Assembly: GCA_028023455.1 (NCBI GenBank)
Contig: JAQFVV010012495.1
Span: 2,387,711 to 2,451,710 of the forward strand
Direction of reading: 5' to 3'
DNA: 64,000 bases
From: Epiperipatus broadwayi
Taxonomy: Eukaryota; Onychophora; Udeonychophora; Euonychophora; Peripatidae
In this document: piece by piece, positions 12,201-23,875 of the stretch
Position numbering within the stretch: position 1 is the stretch's first letter
Layout of the letters: each line of letters begins with the position of its first letter
Position numbers and translations under genes: made by a program
Notes under the pieces: generated by a model
Database searches by the model: none
Told to the model about the DNA's origin: nothing
What the model saw: only the letters and a program-made list of their open reading frames with translations

Positions 12201-13062
12201 AAAGATATTTACAATTATGTAAGAAAATGTCTAATTTTCAAAAATAAATATTAATAAAATAATTGCTTTGTTCATATATATATATACATCACACACATTA
12301 CTGTTTTACTTTCCTAAATATTTTTAATTTTATTAATTTTTTAATCATTATGCATCCAGTGTGTGGGTGCATGGCATATATCCATGGTGAGGGCTGAATT
12401 GCAGACCCTGCAGAAGGTTAGTATAGATGGTAAAGCATGAAGCTCGATGATGATTAGACATCGACTGCTTCAATATGCCAGTGATTTATATAAAAGGTAT
12501 CAAATTTTAACAAATTCTAATGTATATAATTATATTAAATCTAGGTTTTAAAATGTTATTCTAACTTAAACAAAAGTATTTACAAGCAAGTAAACAAACA
12601 AAAATTGTAATTTAAATAAAAGCATTTAATGACAGTATCATACAATTAACAGTTTTTCAGAACAAGGGCTGATTAATATATCTAATGTCAAAATATCATC
12701 ATGAAAGGTTTTTTGGAGAAAACAAAAATTTTCTTTTCACCAATACACTACTAAATTTACTTTCCTTTTTTAGATAGCTAGATGGTAGTTTTAAGATTTA
12801 TATTTTTTATTCATTTTTATAAATGGGAAGCCACTGCTTTATGGTCGTTAGAACATTTAATTATTTTTCAATTTTTGAAATACTTATAGTTTTTTTTCTG
12901 TAATAAATAATTTAATTATTTTTTGATTTGTGTAAATTGTTCTACTGTCATGGCCAATATTTGTTTAAAAAATGTATAAATAATGTCAAAATATGCTAAT
13001 ATTAAAAACTTAAAACTTCCATTTCATGAGAAACATTTTCTTGTACTTATATATATATATAT
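9233..13062. other. AT-rich non-coding stretch with GA microsatellite
   Basis: About 3.8 kb without a recognisable gene or repeat family. A (GA)n microsatellite with one interruption lies at 11442-11471. The stretch 9640-10260 is A-rich on the plus strand with broken lysine-rich frames and could be an old coding relic, but no family signature was seen. Confidence 0.4.
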
Positions 13063-14222
13063 AAACATTACAAGCATAAAGCTAAACTAGTCAATATAAA
13101 ATCAAAACTACCCCAAATCTAAAATTAAACCAGACCAGAATAAAAATAATATTAAAACACAACCTAAGGTTTCACTGCTACAAGCAGACTTCTCAAGTGT
13201 AAAGAAATAATAAAAAAAACACAACTTATATATACTATTAAAAACTACCCACAAATCCATTCACTTCCCATCCACCCTTAATATTAAAAGAACTCTTAAA
13301 TAAGTTAATTGCTTCAGAATCATAAATTTTCAATAATAAAGACTCTTTAATTCTTCTTTTGATTTCATTTCTCTCAAAGAAGACAACCTTAGCTTCATCA
13401 AAATCAATAGTGTGGCCTGTATCTTTTTCATGGACATACAAAGCAGAACTAAGATATCTATTTTTAACTCTACTTTTATGAACCTTTACTCTTTCATTTA
13501 AACTCAAACTACTCTGACCTATGTAAACCTTCTTACAAAATAAACAAGGAATAAAATATACCACACCAGGAATAGTCTTTCTATCAAAACTTCCTTTGTA
13601 TTATTCAATAAATTATTCAATGTAACACCTTTTCCAAGCAATTTTCTTATTTCCAAACAATTTACTATTTCTACACACAATTTTATAAGAAGACAATTTA
13701 AATGGCAAAGAAATAAAATCATATTTTTCTTTAACCTTTACATCCTTACAAATATTACTATTAAATAAAATACTTTTAACAAATTTATCAGAGTATCCAA
13801 CACTTAAATAATCTTTATAAAATTGATATTTCTGAAACAAAGCTACCCCACTAGAATTATTTAATTTAATATTCCTATGACAATAATTCCTTAAAGCAGC
13901 TACTTTATGAGATACAGACTGATAGCTATCAGGTTTAATTATAGATCTTAATTCTTTACTTTTAACTAAATGACTGCACAATAAACAATTAGTTTCTATA
14001 TTTCTAATCACCAAAAGATCTAAAAATTTTAACTTACCAAAATCTAACCCCCCTCCTTCTAACACAAATTTTATAGAAGGATCAAAACAATTAAACTCAT
14101 TTACAAATTCCTTCAATTTACCATTTCAACAACAAATAAACAATCATCAACATATCTGACAAATAATTTTACATATAAACAATTCTTTTTAATAATAATT
14201 TCCTCTTCCATAAAACTAATAT
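13063..14222 (-). pseudogene. PLE-A reverse transcriptase/GIY-YIG fragment, left arm of 2.3-kb palindrome
   Basis: Minus-strand, 5'-truncated Penelope-like element. Reading from 14222 downward: RT motif YVDD (codons at 14143-14154), the post-catalytic LKFLDL block, the RT thumb and linker (open at 13613-14116), then the GIY-YIG endonuclease (open at 13238-13564) with CLFCKKVYIGQS, the HEKDTGH segment and the catalytic glutamate in RRIKES. RT motifs upstream of the YVDD box are absent. Single-base losses break the frame near 14128, 13630 and 13590. The 3' tail reaches a (TA)n tract. These elements copy by target-primed reverse transcription using the GIY-YIG nuclease; this copy is not functional. 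Confidence 0.88.
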
Positions 14223-14231
14223 AAACTGAAC

Positions 14232-15356
14232 ATATTAGTTTTATGGAAGAGGAAATTATTATTAAAAAGAATTGTTTATATGTAAAATTATTTGTCAGAT
14301 ATGTTGATGATTGTTTATTTGTTGTTGAGAATGGTAAATTGAAGGAATTTGTAAATGAGTTTAATTGTTTTGATCCTTCTATAAAATTTGTGTTAGAAGG
14401 AGGGGGGTTAGATTTTGGTAAGTTAAAATTTTTAGATCTTTTTGGTGATTAGAAATATAGAAACTAATTGTTTATTGTGCAGTCATTTAGTTAAAAGTAA
14501 AGAATTAAGATCTATAATTAAACCTGATAGCTATCAGTCTGTATCTCATAAAGTAGCTGCTTTAAGGAATTATTGTCATAGGAATATTAAATTAAATAAT
14601 TCTAGGGGGTAGCTTTGTTTCAGAAATATCAATTTTATAAAGATTATTTAAGTGTTGGATACTCTGATAAATTTGTTAAAAGTATTTTATTTAATAGTAA
14701 TATTTGTAAGGATGTAAAGGTTAAAGAAAAATATGATTTTATTTCTTTGCCATTTAAATTGTCTTCTTATAAAATTGTGTGTAGAAATAGTAAATTGTTT
14801 GGAAATAAGAAAATTGCTTGGAAAAGGGGTGTTACATTGAATAATTTATTGAATAATACAAAGGAAGTTTTTGATAGAAAGACTATTCCTGGTGTGGTAT
14901 ATTTTATTCCTTGTTTATTTTGTAAGAAGGTTTACATAGGTCAGAGTAGTTTGAGTTTAAATGAAAGAGTAAAGGTTCATAAAAGTAGAGTTAAAAATAG
15001 ATATCTTAGTTCTGCTTTGTATGTCCATGAAAAAGATACAGGCCACACTATTGATTTTGATGAAGCTAAGGTTGTCTTCTTTGAGAGAAATGAAATCAAA
15101 AGAAGAATTAAAGAGTCTTTATTATTGAAAATTTATGATTCTGAAGCAATTAACTTATTTAAGAGTTCTTTTAATATTAAGGGTGGATGGGAAGTGAATG
15201 GATTTGTGGGTAGTTTTTAATAGTATATATAAGTTGTGTTTTTTTATTATTTCTTTACACTTGAGAAGTCTGCTTGTAGCAGTGAAACCTTAGGTTGTGT
15301 TTTAATATTATTTTTATTCTGGTCTGGTTTAATTTTAGATTTGGGGTAGTTTTGAT
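14232..15356 (+). pseudogene. PLE-A reverse transcriptase/GIY-YIG fragment, right arm of palindrome
   Basis: Plus-strand mirror of the left arm, separated from it by only 9 bp (14223-14231). RT YVDD lies at 14300-14311, the GVVYFIPC strand starts at 14891, YIG is at 14933-14941 and the catalytic glutamate codon is at 15113-15115. Open segments are 14243-14452 and 14615-15220. An extra T near 14445 and a lost base near 14605 break the frame. These lesions differ from those in the left arm, although the arms are nearly identical elsewhere. The 3' non-coding tail carries the CTTGAGAAG...GAAAC block near 15260-15290 and ends in (TA)n. Confidence 0.88.
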
Positions 15357-15435
15357 TATATATATATATATATTAGTAAAAATTAGTCACATGACACATG
15401 ACCTATTTACCTTGCATTACCAATATGTAATACAT
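15357..15435. other. (TA)n spacer and short unique sequence
   Basis: A TA microsatellite (15357-15374) and about 60 bp of unassigned sequence lie between the PLE-A palindrome and the next fold-back. Confidence 0.5.
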
Positions 15436-15726
15436 AAAGAGCCTAATAATAGCTCTATACAAGTTTATTTTTTTATTTTTTAATGATAAATGCTACAAGA
15501 GAAAGTACCTGAAGCCTTTATCTATGATGGCTTCCATTCACAGACCGGTTTCAAGTTCTGGCTCTCTTCAGTGAACAGCTAGGACATAAGATTCAAAATA
15601 CTAACTCAAGACAAGCATTTATCTAATTCTTAAATTTTAGATAGAGGCTTCAGGTACTTTCTCTTGTAGCATTTATCATTAAAAAATAAAAAAAAAAGCT
15701 TGTTTAGAGCTATTAGCAGGCTCTTT
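15436..15726. mobile_element. FB4 fold-back element
   Basis: Outer arms of about 80 bp (AAAGAGCCTAATAATAGCTC at the left, mirrored at 15700-15726) include a common ACAAGAGAAAGTACCTGAAG block. The centre holds, on the minus strand at 15549-15571, a CTGAAGA box, a 3-bp stem and a GAAA box that resemble a hammerhead ribozyme core. No coding capacity. Confidence 0.75.
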
Positions 15727-15757
15727 ATATATATATAGTTTTCATGGTTCTATGATG

Positions 15758-16069
15758 TAGATAAATGATTTTTTGGGCAAAACCATGTGTTATTTTCTAT
15801 TATATACTGATATTTCGATGAACTAGCATCCAACATTGTCAAAGTAAACTTTTGAAAGAAAATTTATTCGATTTCAAACTCATATTCTGAATACTAAACC
15901 ATTTCAAGCTGATTCTCATCCTTCATCTCGCACTTAGTCACATTACAGTCTAAAATCAAACAAATTTTCTTTCAAGAGTTTATCTTGACAATGGCAGATG
16001 CTAGGTCATCGAAATATCGGTATATAATATAAAATAACACATGGTTTTACCCAAAAAATCATTTATCTA
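15758..16069. mobile_element. FB5 fold-back element
   Basis: Imperfect inverted arms of about 110-130 bp (outer block AGATAAATGATTTTTTGGGC) surround a short unique loop. Each arm carries GATG-loop-CATC followed by GAAAT, a degenerate version of the stem-plus-GAAA motif in the neighbouring elements. Confidence 0.75.
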
Positions 16070-19000
16070 TATATAAGTTTATAACTTATAATAATAACTA
16101 TTATTATTTCATTTATCATTATCAATCACTTACTCATAAGTATTGAAACAGTAAGATTTATCCTCCTGCCTGTTTCATATATTTTACCCCATACCTATCT
16201 TTATACCAGATTTAAAACCTCTCAGAGTACCCATTTAAACAACCTTAAATTACTATATATGCAAAATCACGTATATATATGTGAATGGTAAGTCTATAAT
16301 TTAATAGTATACATATATATTACAGATATGTATCCATTTTATAAATATTTCTAGTTTAAAAAATATTTTAGTTTAAATTATTTAGCAATTTTATTGTTAT
16401 GTTATTGAAATTGGATATGTGTATAAGCCATTTCCGTTGTTATTCTGCATGTATGGTAATAAAATTAGTTTTCTACTAATTATCAAAGTAACTTGTAATT
16501 TTTGAAAACAACTTTTAAAGTAGATCATGCAATAGTCCTAAAATAGCATGAAATTGATTTTATAAATCTAAAATGTTAATAACAATTTCACAGAATTTTA
16601 TAATGTTGTCACAATAAACAGGAGGAAACAAGCAGAAAAACAAAACCTAAATTAGTTGTCATAATTAAAAATGTTTTTCTAAAATAAATAAATGGGTTTT
16701 TCTACTAGTTGTGGCTATTAAATATATTTTTCCAAAATAAATAAATGCAGACAAGCTTGTAAAAGTAAACAGGTGGCCAGAGTTAGAAGGATATAAATAC
16801 TTAAAGTTTTGTCGCCAAAGATCGGATCAAATATATATAATAAGTGAATTGTAAACAGAACTCATGTTTGTTTCACCTTCAAAATGTCAGGGTAGAGTAG
16901 GCATCCCTCACCTCTCTCTCCTTTACTGGGGATGGAAAAAGAACATTGGTCCGATAAAATATAATGCCGTACACCAGCAAAGCAGCCTGTGGAAAAACCT
17001 CTATTAACTTTAAACCATCACCAAAAGTGTCAATTTATTATCATCTTGAGTGCCCAGAACTGCAATGAAAACAGCTGACCTGTAAATTGATAATTTTTTT
17101 TGTCAGAGCTCTGTTTATAAACTGTGACTTTCAATTCTTTCTTTTAAAAGCTAGCTATTTATTAAATCTGCCTTTTCCAAACACCTTTCCTAAAATCTGC
17201 AAAGAAAACTGATAAATGCTAATGTTTAAACCTTGTCTGATTGTAAAACTTGTGATATTGAATTCTCTGTTAAAATATAAAACTCTAATAATCTATTTTA
17301 AACTAAATGTATAATTTTCTGTGGTCATTTATGCCTATTTCTAATCTATCCAATTTATTCTATAATTTTTATCATTTTAATATCATATGTATTTAATATG
17401 CCAAGTAACTCGAAACCATGAGTATTTATAAGTATAATTTTAGCTTATCAATCTGCGAAGATAATTTCAAATCTTCACTATAATAAATAATTAAATTATT
17501 AATTTTCTCACTCGCTGTTTCGAGATCATGTTATTATTTTATTGATTAAATTTTGGGTATTAATATTACAATAATCAGTCATTCTCTAGTTAAAATTGTA
17601 GTTTGCTTAACTAGTTATGAATTATAACTATTTATATAGGTAATTCATTCTTTGTAGGAACTAGCCACAGAGATATTCTCAAAGCATATTTTAACGTTTT
17701 ATTCATAATTACCCCACAAATATGCTTTGTCCTCCTTAGATTTATATATGTTGAGATGCAGGTGATAATCTTAAACTAGGTTATTAATTAATTTAGTCCC
17801 TAAATAGTATATTTGAAATACTAAGTTTGAGAACTGGGTTGTATAGATATGCAAATAGATGCTATCTATTTTTAAGGCATGATAATATAATTTTATGTAT
17901 TTGTGTTATATATGTATAAGTTGCGGATGTGTCCTTACTAAGTATGCAATGTACAATTATCTGCTTGCTGCATGATTCTTGATGAGTTGCTGGTGGAGGT
18001 CACACTTATCCACTTAGTTCGGGTAAAGCACACACTTTTAGAACTATGTCATAAGGACCTAGATTATTCGTAATTAATGCTTATTCGACTCCCTGAACTA
18101 ATAATGTTCCTATTTGTAGCAAGTTGAGCAGTTATAGGGCAACCGAGCATTCGATGCTGAAGCCCATGAATAATGACCCATTCGCACTTTCTAGCTTTAT
18201 TAATATTTTAATATGTGCCATAGAGTATATAGATAAACCTATCATAAACCAGTTTTCTCTCCCTTTATATTAAATGCTTATCTAGCATCAGTGTAAACCC
18301 TAATCTAGGTTACCACACTAACCTGCATATCTCTGAGTTTGAATATATACTCGACTTAACTAGAGAAATAGATAGACGCCATAGGAGCGCTATTAAGTTA
18401 GTTATATAACTTTGGCTATAAAGTTCCGTATGATTTAGCAGACTACAAAAGAGCTAGAAATTTGGCATATTAATATAGGCATAAACTCCCATACCACACT
18501 ACATTTTATTAAACATTTATAATGAGATAATATGTAGCGTTAATCTCATTAGTTATGCAACACCTGCGATCGTAATATCTCACATTCTCATCACATAATT
18601 GTGTATAGTTTGATTTACTATTTGTTATTGTTTTATAAAATTAATAATATTTAAAATTATAACTCGGTTTCATATCTTTATTGTCCGTGAGTTCATTTTA
18701 TCCAACTCTAGATATAATTGCACATACATTATTATATCTATATGTGGATCATTTCATTAAATTTCATGATCAATTATTGATATATTAATTAATCACTTAA
18801 TTATATGTGTGTATATCTGACCAAATCAGTGTTAAATTAGCTAATTTATGAGTCTTATTTTCCACCCTGGGTGACTGCCGGACTGTGGATGAATTGAATG
18901 TCTCTGTAAGTTGAGAAGTGTCATCCTTAGGGTATTAGATCGTAAGCAGAGGTGAAAGGATTGAATGTTGGTCGGGTTCTGGATCCCCGCATCCGTATTC

Positions 19001-20429
19001 GATCAGCTTTAGTGTATTTTGCCTGTTTTCTAGATTTTGTTATGTGGAGGGACAATTCTTACCGTTATAGTATAGACATTTTAATTCTATAGGGGATAAA
19101 CAATAGATAAAGGTAAACAATAAGAAGAAAGAGATCAAAGGGGAAAAAACTGGTGTCAAAATGATTGTTATGTGAGAATGAACATATGGTTGTATACATC
19201 CACAATTCTGTTCTCCCAATTCATTCAAAAAGATGAGTAATACTATGAAAAAAATATGGTGGAATAAAAAGAAAAGCAACAAGAATAGATAAATTAAACC
19301 TAAGTGATGGATATACCCATGTAAATGTAACAATCAAACTATCTGAACAAGAATTCTGCATACTGTTTTTTAGAAAAGGATATTGGTCCATCAAATGCTA
19401 AATATGATTTCCAAAATAATAATATCTAGTTTCCTCTTTTCTTTACTATTTTTAATTAATTATGTTAGTATAAGACCAATCATCATAAGCTTTTTCTGCC
19501 AACAATCATATTTCTATAATAATTGTGATAATGATATATAATCATTTTATTATCCTTTAACTACATATACAACATTTCTAACTTCAAATCCCCCTTTTTA
19601 GCCAATCTCTCAAAAATTTAAAAAGCAGTCATAGTGAAAAAAAATTATTATATTGGCAGTCTTATGAGACACTACAATAACTTATGAATAAGATTGAGTT
19701 GAGATATGCAATTCTATTAAGGATCATATGGCTTTCCATAAAAGTGGAAGGATTTTAAAAAATATGGTGTAATATGCCCTGCCTCACTGGTCTGGTTAAA
19801 TTGTTGTGCCCAGTAGATTACTCAAGTAATAGAAATAATATTATCAAAAGTAGTGGTAAAGTAGGAATCCATGATTTAATTTTTTAAAACTATAAATACA
19901 TGAAACATGTAAAACTTAATGTGAACAATTTACTACTTAAATAGGGGCAGCTTTGGTGGCTAAAGAACTATTAAAATTTAAGATTAATTGAAATAACTTT
20001 TTTAGTGAATCTTATCTTTCTGAGAAAGAAAAGTTTAGTATAAGGATATATTAACCTACTGGAAAGAAAATGTGTGGTGATTACATTTACTGAAAAGTCT
20101 AATTCATCATATTTTTGAAGTTACCACTGAAGTTACAAATGAAAGGTGAATGTTGTTAAACTTAGATTGCACAATCTATGCTCATTTAATTGCGATATAT
20201 TCTCTATCATTAAATTCAGAGAAAAACCATTTTATTTTTTACTGGTTAACATTATTATATTAAATATAGCTTTACTTCTCACTATATGTAAAATATATAA
20301 TTGTTAATTAGAGAAGATATTAATTAGTATTAAAGTTTATCAGCTTAACGTTTTCGAAGATCCATGCCTCATATTCATAGCCTTCATAAAATGTATAATA
20401 AAATATGCAAATACAAATATTCAAATAAG
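16070..20429. other. 4.4-kb stretch without recognised features
   Basis: No gene, RNA or repeat family recognised on either strand. 16800-19030 looks less repetitive than its surroundings and may be single-copy or a very old repeat. The 97-residue minus-strand frame at 19040-19333 is hydrophobic and low in complexity and is not supported as a gene. Confidence 0.4.
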
Positions 20430-20830
20430 CTAGTATTACGTAGCCCATTTCTTCGAGATCTCGAAGCAAGTATCCTTTCTATTAATGGCATGGATGTTTC
20501 CATTGATGTAAAATGCCTCCTTTATTTTTCTTTTGTGATCATTTGATTCTGAGCACAATATTATGGGATTGGCAGGTGTGAAGTTGTGTCCAGATTGTTT
20601 AGCATGCTCCAAGAATAAGAGGACGTGTTGCTGTTTTTCTGAGCTCTGTTAAATGTGTGAATATGTTGACCCAGTCTAGTATTGATTGTAGCTTTCGTTT
20701 CACATAATATATAGCATGGCATCCAGCCTGAGGGCAGGCAATAGAGTATACCACGTGTGGGGTGAACGATCGATCAATGTGGTCTTTAGAGTTGTTAAGC
20801 AATCTATTAGAATTAGGTGGAGTTCTAACT
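20430..20830 (-). pseudogene. PLE-B GIY-YIG endonuclease fragment
   Basis: Minus-strand relic of a second Penelope-like family. From 20830 downward: the linker NSKDHIDRSF, the GIY strand as VVYSIACPQAGC, a degenerate YIG strand (IYYVKRK), then EHAKQSGHNF and RKIKEAFYI with the family's catalytic glutamate (codon at 20517-20519), and INRKD near the end. The first part is open at 20599-20802; a frameshift near 20640-20660 separates the second half. No RT is recognisable upstream. It differs from PLE-A and PLE-C in sequence, so at least three PLE lineages have inserted here. Confidence 0.75.
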
Positions 20831-21599
20831 GCTATGTTTAAGATTTTTTTTTTAGAAACTTTAATGCATGTGTTGATACAAATAGAGATCCTTTACTAAT
20901 AATTACTAAAAATAATGGTATCACTGCTATAAACTTAAAGAATCTGACTCTGACTTTTTGAATTTTTATATGACACATGGACAGAGTTGGCCAATAATTT
21001 TTGATGCATATGCACATTTCAAACTTGCTCATTTTCATTGACTAATCTTTTTTCTTTCACTATCTTCCTGCTTTTTGTCTTTATAAGAATGCCTTCCTTT
21101 TTACTAGTAGACATCTGGAACATTGAATAACCTGCATGCATTCTTGTTGCAGCTTGAATGTCTAATTAAAGTAATTGATGAATAATTCTCTTTAATTATT
21201 GGTGGCTGTGGCTCCTATAAATATTTGCATATTAGTTAGCTGCCTAGTGTGCATATATCTCAAGTGGACTCTTCACATAAAAAAACTATTACAAACAATT
21301 TGATTAAGCTGAAATATCTCTAAAAAACTTGGTATTCACTTTCAAACATTTTATTAGATTACCTTATAGTTACAAATCATAATATAAGAGAAACTCATAC
21401 TATACTAATACTGACACATTCATATTGTTGATCCAATGATAGATTAGTATGCTCTAAATTTGAAATGATAGTTGCATTGAAATATAAGATATTATTACAG
21501 TCATTTTGCAAGAAAATTGATGTTTTTTAGAAGTTATCTATTAATCAGTCTAAGCTTCAACAATTATTAAAGTCTAAAATTCCTAGTGATTATAAATTG
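20831..21599. other. AT-rich non-coding stretch
   Basis: No recognisable RT continues upstream of the PLE-B relic, and no other feature was recognised. Confidence 0.4.
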
Positions 21600-21830
21600 G
21601 ACTATTTCTATCATCTAATGTTAATTATTAACTGTCTAGAAAAATTAAAACTTTTACAATGTTCTAATTCATATAAATGTTAGTAATGGCACACATATTA
21701 CTAAGTAATGCAACATTTCTAATGCTATTACTTTACTCTTTTTTTCAAGCCTTGCTGGCTTGTCCTGTGACTGTAATACTAAAGAAATCAAATCTGGACC
21801 TTCAGATTTGTGAATATTGAATTAATAGTG
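21600..21830 (-). repeat. PLE-C terminal repeat TR2a (minus)
   Basis: Reverse-complement copy of the PLE-C terminal repeat. It starts with GGACTATTTCTATCATCTAA and ends near the tRNA-like part. The B-box equivalent (GGTCCAGATTTGATTTC on the minus strand) lies near 21785-21800; the A-box part is lost at the junction with the PLE body. Confidence 0.7.
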
Positions 21831-22889
21831 ATACACTATCATGTAGGAAAAAAATTAAATGATAATAAAAACTTAAAAACCAAAGCAACTTTTCTTATTA
21901 AAAGTATAATTACTTTTATACTTTTAACATTCTGTATAACAACTACATATTGTCAATACAACACACAATTCTTCCAAACAAATCAAAAAATAGATATGCA
22001 TTGACCACTGCCATCCCTGATTACCAAAGAACTTAAAACAACAGGCATAAATACAGTTCCAAATTGACATAAAGCTTGGACTTCATCATGTTAATAATAT
22101 ATTTGTTGTAAGGCCACATGCTTATAAACATTCTAGATATACATCAATAATACATCTCCTTCAATTGTATTCATAACATATAATGAAAATAAGAACAAAA
22201 TTTGGCATTCTTAAATGTTTTTGTAACATGATGTCTCATGACAAAATCAAAACTATAGTTGATCGAAAGCTCACGCACACAGAGATATGCTTATCCAATC
22301 ATACCAAAAACACAATTGGTGGAATTATACTAATACTATAAAATATGCCAAAACAAATCTATTCAGAAACCAGTGGTATAAAAAAAGAAATGACCAACAT
22401 AAAACTTTCATAAAAACATTGTCTATCAGCCACCATTTAGAAAATCTTGAATAGAGAATGAAAAGAAGTATCTTAAGAAAAAACATTTATAGGTATTGTA
22501 GTATATCTATTCATACCAGGGATAGAAGACAAACTAAAGAAAATCCACAATAAAAAAATTTTTGTAATAGCTTTTCAAAGCCACAGTACAACATAATAAA
22601 TGCTAATCACAATAAAACCAGTCACAACATTAAACAACAATTAAAGGAGTAGAGCCTGATGATTACAAAGAAATAAAATAGATGTATCTAAAATAACAGA
22701 TCATGTGTATACTAATGAACATATATTGGTTGAGAAAAGACAAAAGTTGGACATAAAGGGAAAAAAGTACAAAGAAAAAACATAAAGAAGTTGCTTATGT
22801 GACAATGACAAATAATCCAGTATCACAGCCTAGTTTGATATTCCAGAATATTTGAAAGGTATTTATTGCCCTTTAAAAAAAAAAGAAAT
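21831..22889 (+). pseudogene. PLE-C copy 1, 5'-truncated RT/endonuclease relic
   Basis: Plus-strand relic of a Penelope-like ORF, truncated inside the RT. The TTYCQYNTQFFQTNQ block (about 21940-21990) precedes the RT catalytic motif at 22087-22098, where YVDD has become HVNN: both aspartates are replaced by asparagine, consistent with G-to-A changes. The rest of the RT (IWHS-like block), the linker (IPGIEDKLKKI near 22510) and remnants of the endonuclease C-terminus (KITDHVYTNEH near 22700) follow in changing frames. It lies between TR2a (minus) and TR2b (plus). It cannot be functional. Confidence 0.72.
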
Positions 22890-23190
22890 CATGAGAGCCC
22901 TCGTAGAGAAAGTATATACAATTTCCACTGACGGTTGCCTTTGAGAAAATAGCTTAATTGGCAGGACATCATTTTAAATTCAATATTTATGAATCTAAAG
23001 GTTGCTGATTTGCTAATACTGTCTCTTGTTTACCAGCAACATCTAAGAAAATAATACCAATTGTAGTATGTATTATATACTAACTTATGTGCTACTACCA
23101 GCAGGTGAATATAATTGAAAAGTTTAAATAAAGTTTACATTTAAAAAAACATTTAACATTTAATATTAGATGATAGAAATAATCCAACAT
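22890..23190 (+). repeat. PLE-C terminal repeat TR2b (plus)
   Basis: Plus-oriented terminal repeat directly downstream of the PLE-C body. It begins GAAATCAtGAGAgCCCTC, carries a tRNA-like D-arm (AATAGCTTAATTGGCAGGAC) and ends TTAGATGATAGAAATAATCC. The B-box region is decayed here. Confidence 0.72.
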
Positions 23191-23510
23191 ATAATTACAA
23201 CAGTTGTTTTGTTTTCTTTTATGTTTTTTTGTTTACATTCTTAAAGAAACATACGTTTCAGTCTTTTCATTTAGGGAGCAAATAATATATTTCTTAATTA
23301 AAATTATACTTTTCCATCCTACAGCCTACATTCAAATTAACTTTTATAATTTTGCATTTATATTTAAAAACAACAAACATTTTGTTTTCTTTTTGTGAAA
23401 ATAGATTTTTTTCGTTTGCAACAAAATTAATAAATAAGCTCTATATTCGCCAGACTAAAAAATAAATTATTAATCGCCTAATTGCCTGAAGGTTTGATGG
23501 TGGCATTTTA
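23191..23510. other. Spacer between two PLE-C copies
   Basis: About 320 bp of AT-rich sequence between TR2b and TR3a. A short hydrophobic frame at 23204-23398 has no support as a gene. Confidence 0.45.
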
Positions 23511-23875
23511 GTATTAGTTATCTGTAGACTATTTCCATCATCTAATATTGAGAACTGAATGTTTTTATAAAAAATATTTAAACTTTACTTATACTTTCTA
23601 AATATATTCAACTGGTAGTAATAGCACACAGGTTAGTATTTAACACAACATTTTGAGTGGTATTTTTCTTCTCTCTTCTTCAGGTATTGCTGACCTGACC
23701 AGTGACAGCATTAGCATGGGAATCAAACCTGGACTTTTAGATTCTTGAATATTAAATTATAAAGTAACACTCTAACCAATTGAGCTATTCTCCCAAAGGC
23801 AACAGTCAGTAGAAATTTCATAAACTTATCTATGGTGGTCATTCTGATTTCCCCACTTTTTTCTTAAAAGCAAGA
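23511..23875 (-). repeat. PLE-C terminal repeat TR3a (minus) with tRNA-like pol III boxes
   Basis: The best-preserved minus-oriented copy. On the minus strand the A-box is TAGCTCAATTGG (23776-23787) followed by TTAGAGTG, and the B-box is GGTTTGATTCC (23719-23729), 10 of 11 matches to the pol III consensus. The spacing and the GGGAGAATAGCTC start make it clearly tRNA-derived. It sits just upstream of a PLE-C ORF on the opposite strand. Confidence 0.82.

Noticed and set aside
16800-19030. Host gene or conserved enhancer in a less repetitive stretch
   Set aside because: No exon-like frame, splice pattern or motif could be supported by eye.
19040-19333. 97-codon hydrophobic frame on the minus strand
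   Set aside because: Low-complexity Leu/Phe/Ile run from A/T tracts; no support as a membrane protein gene.
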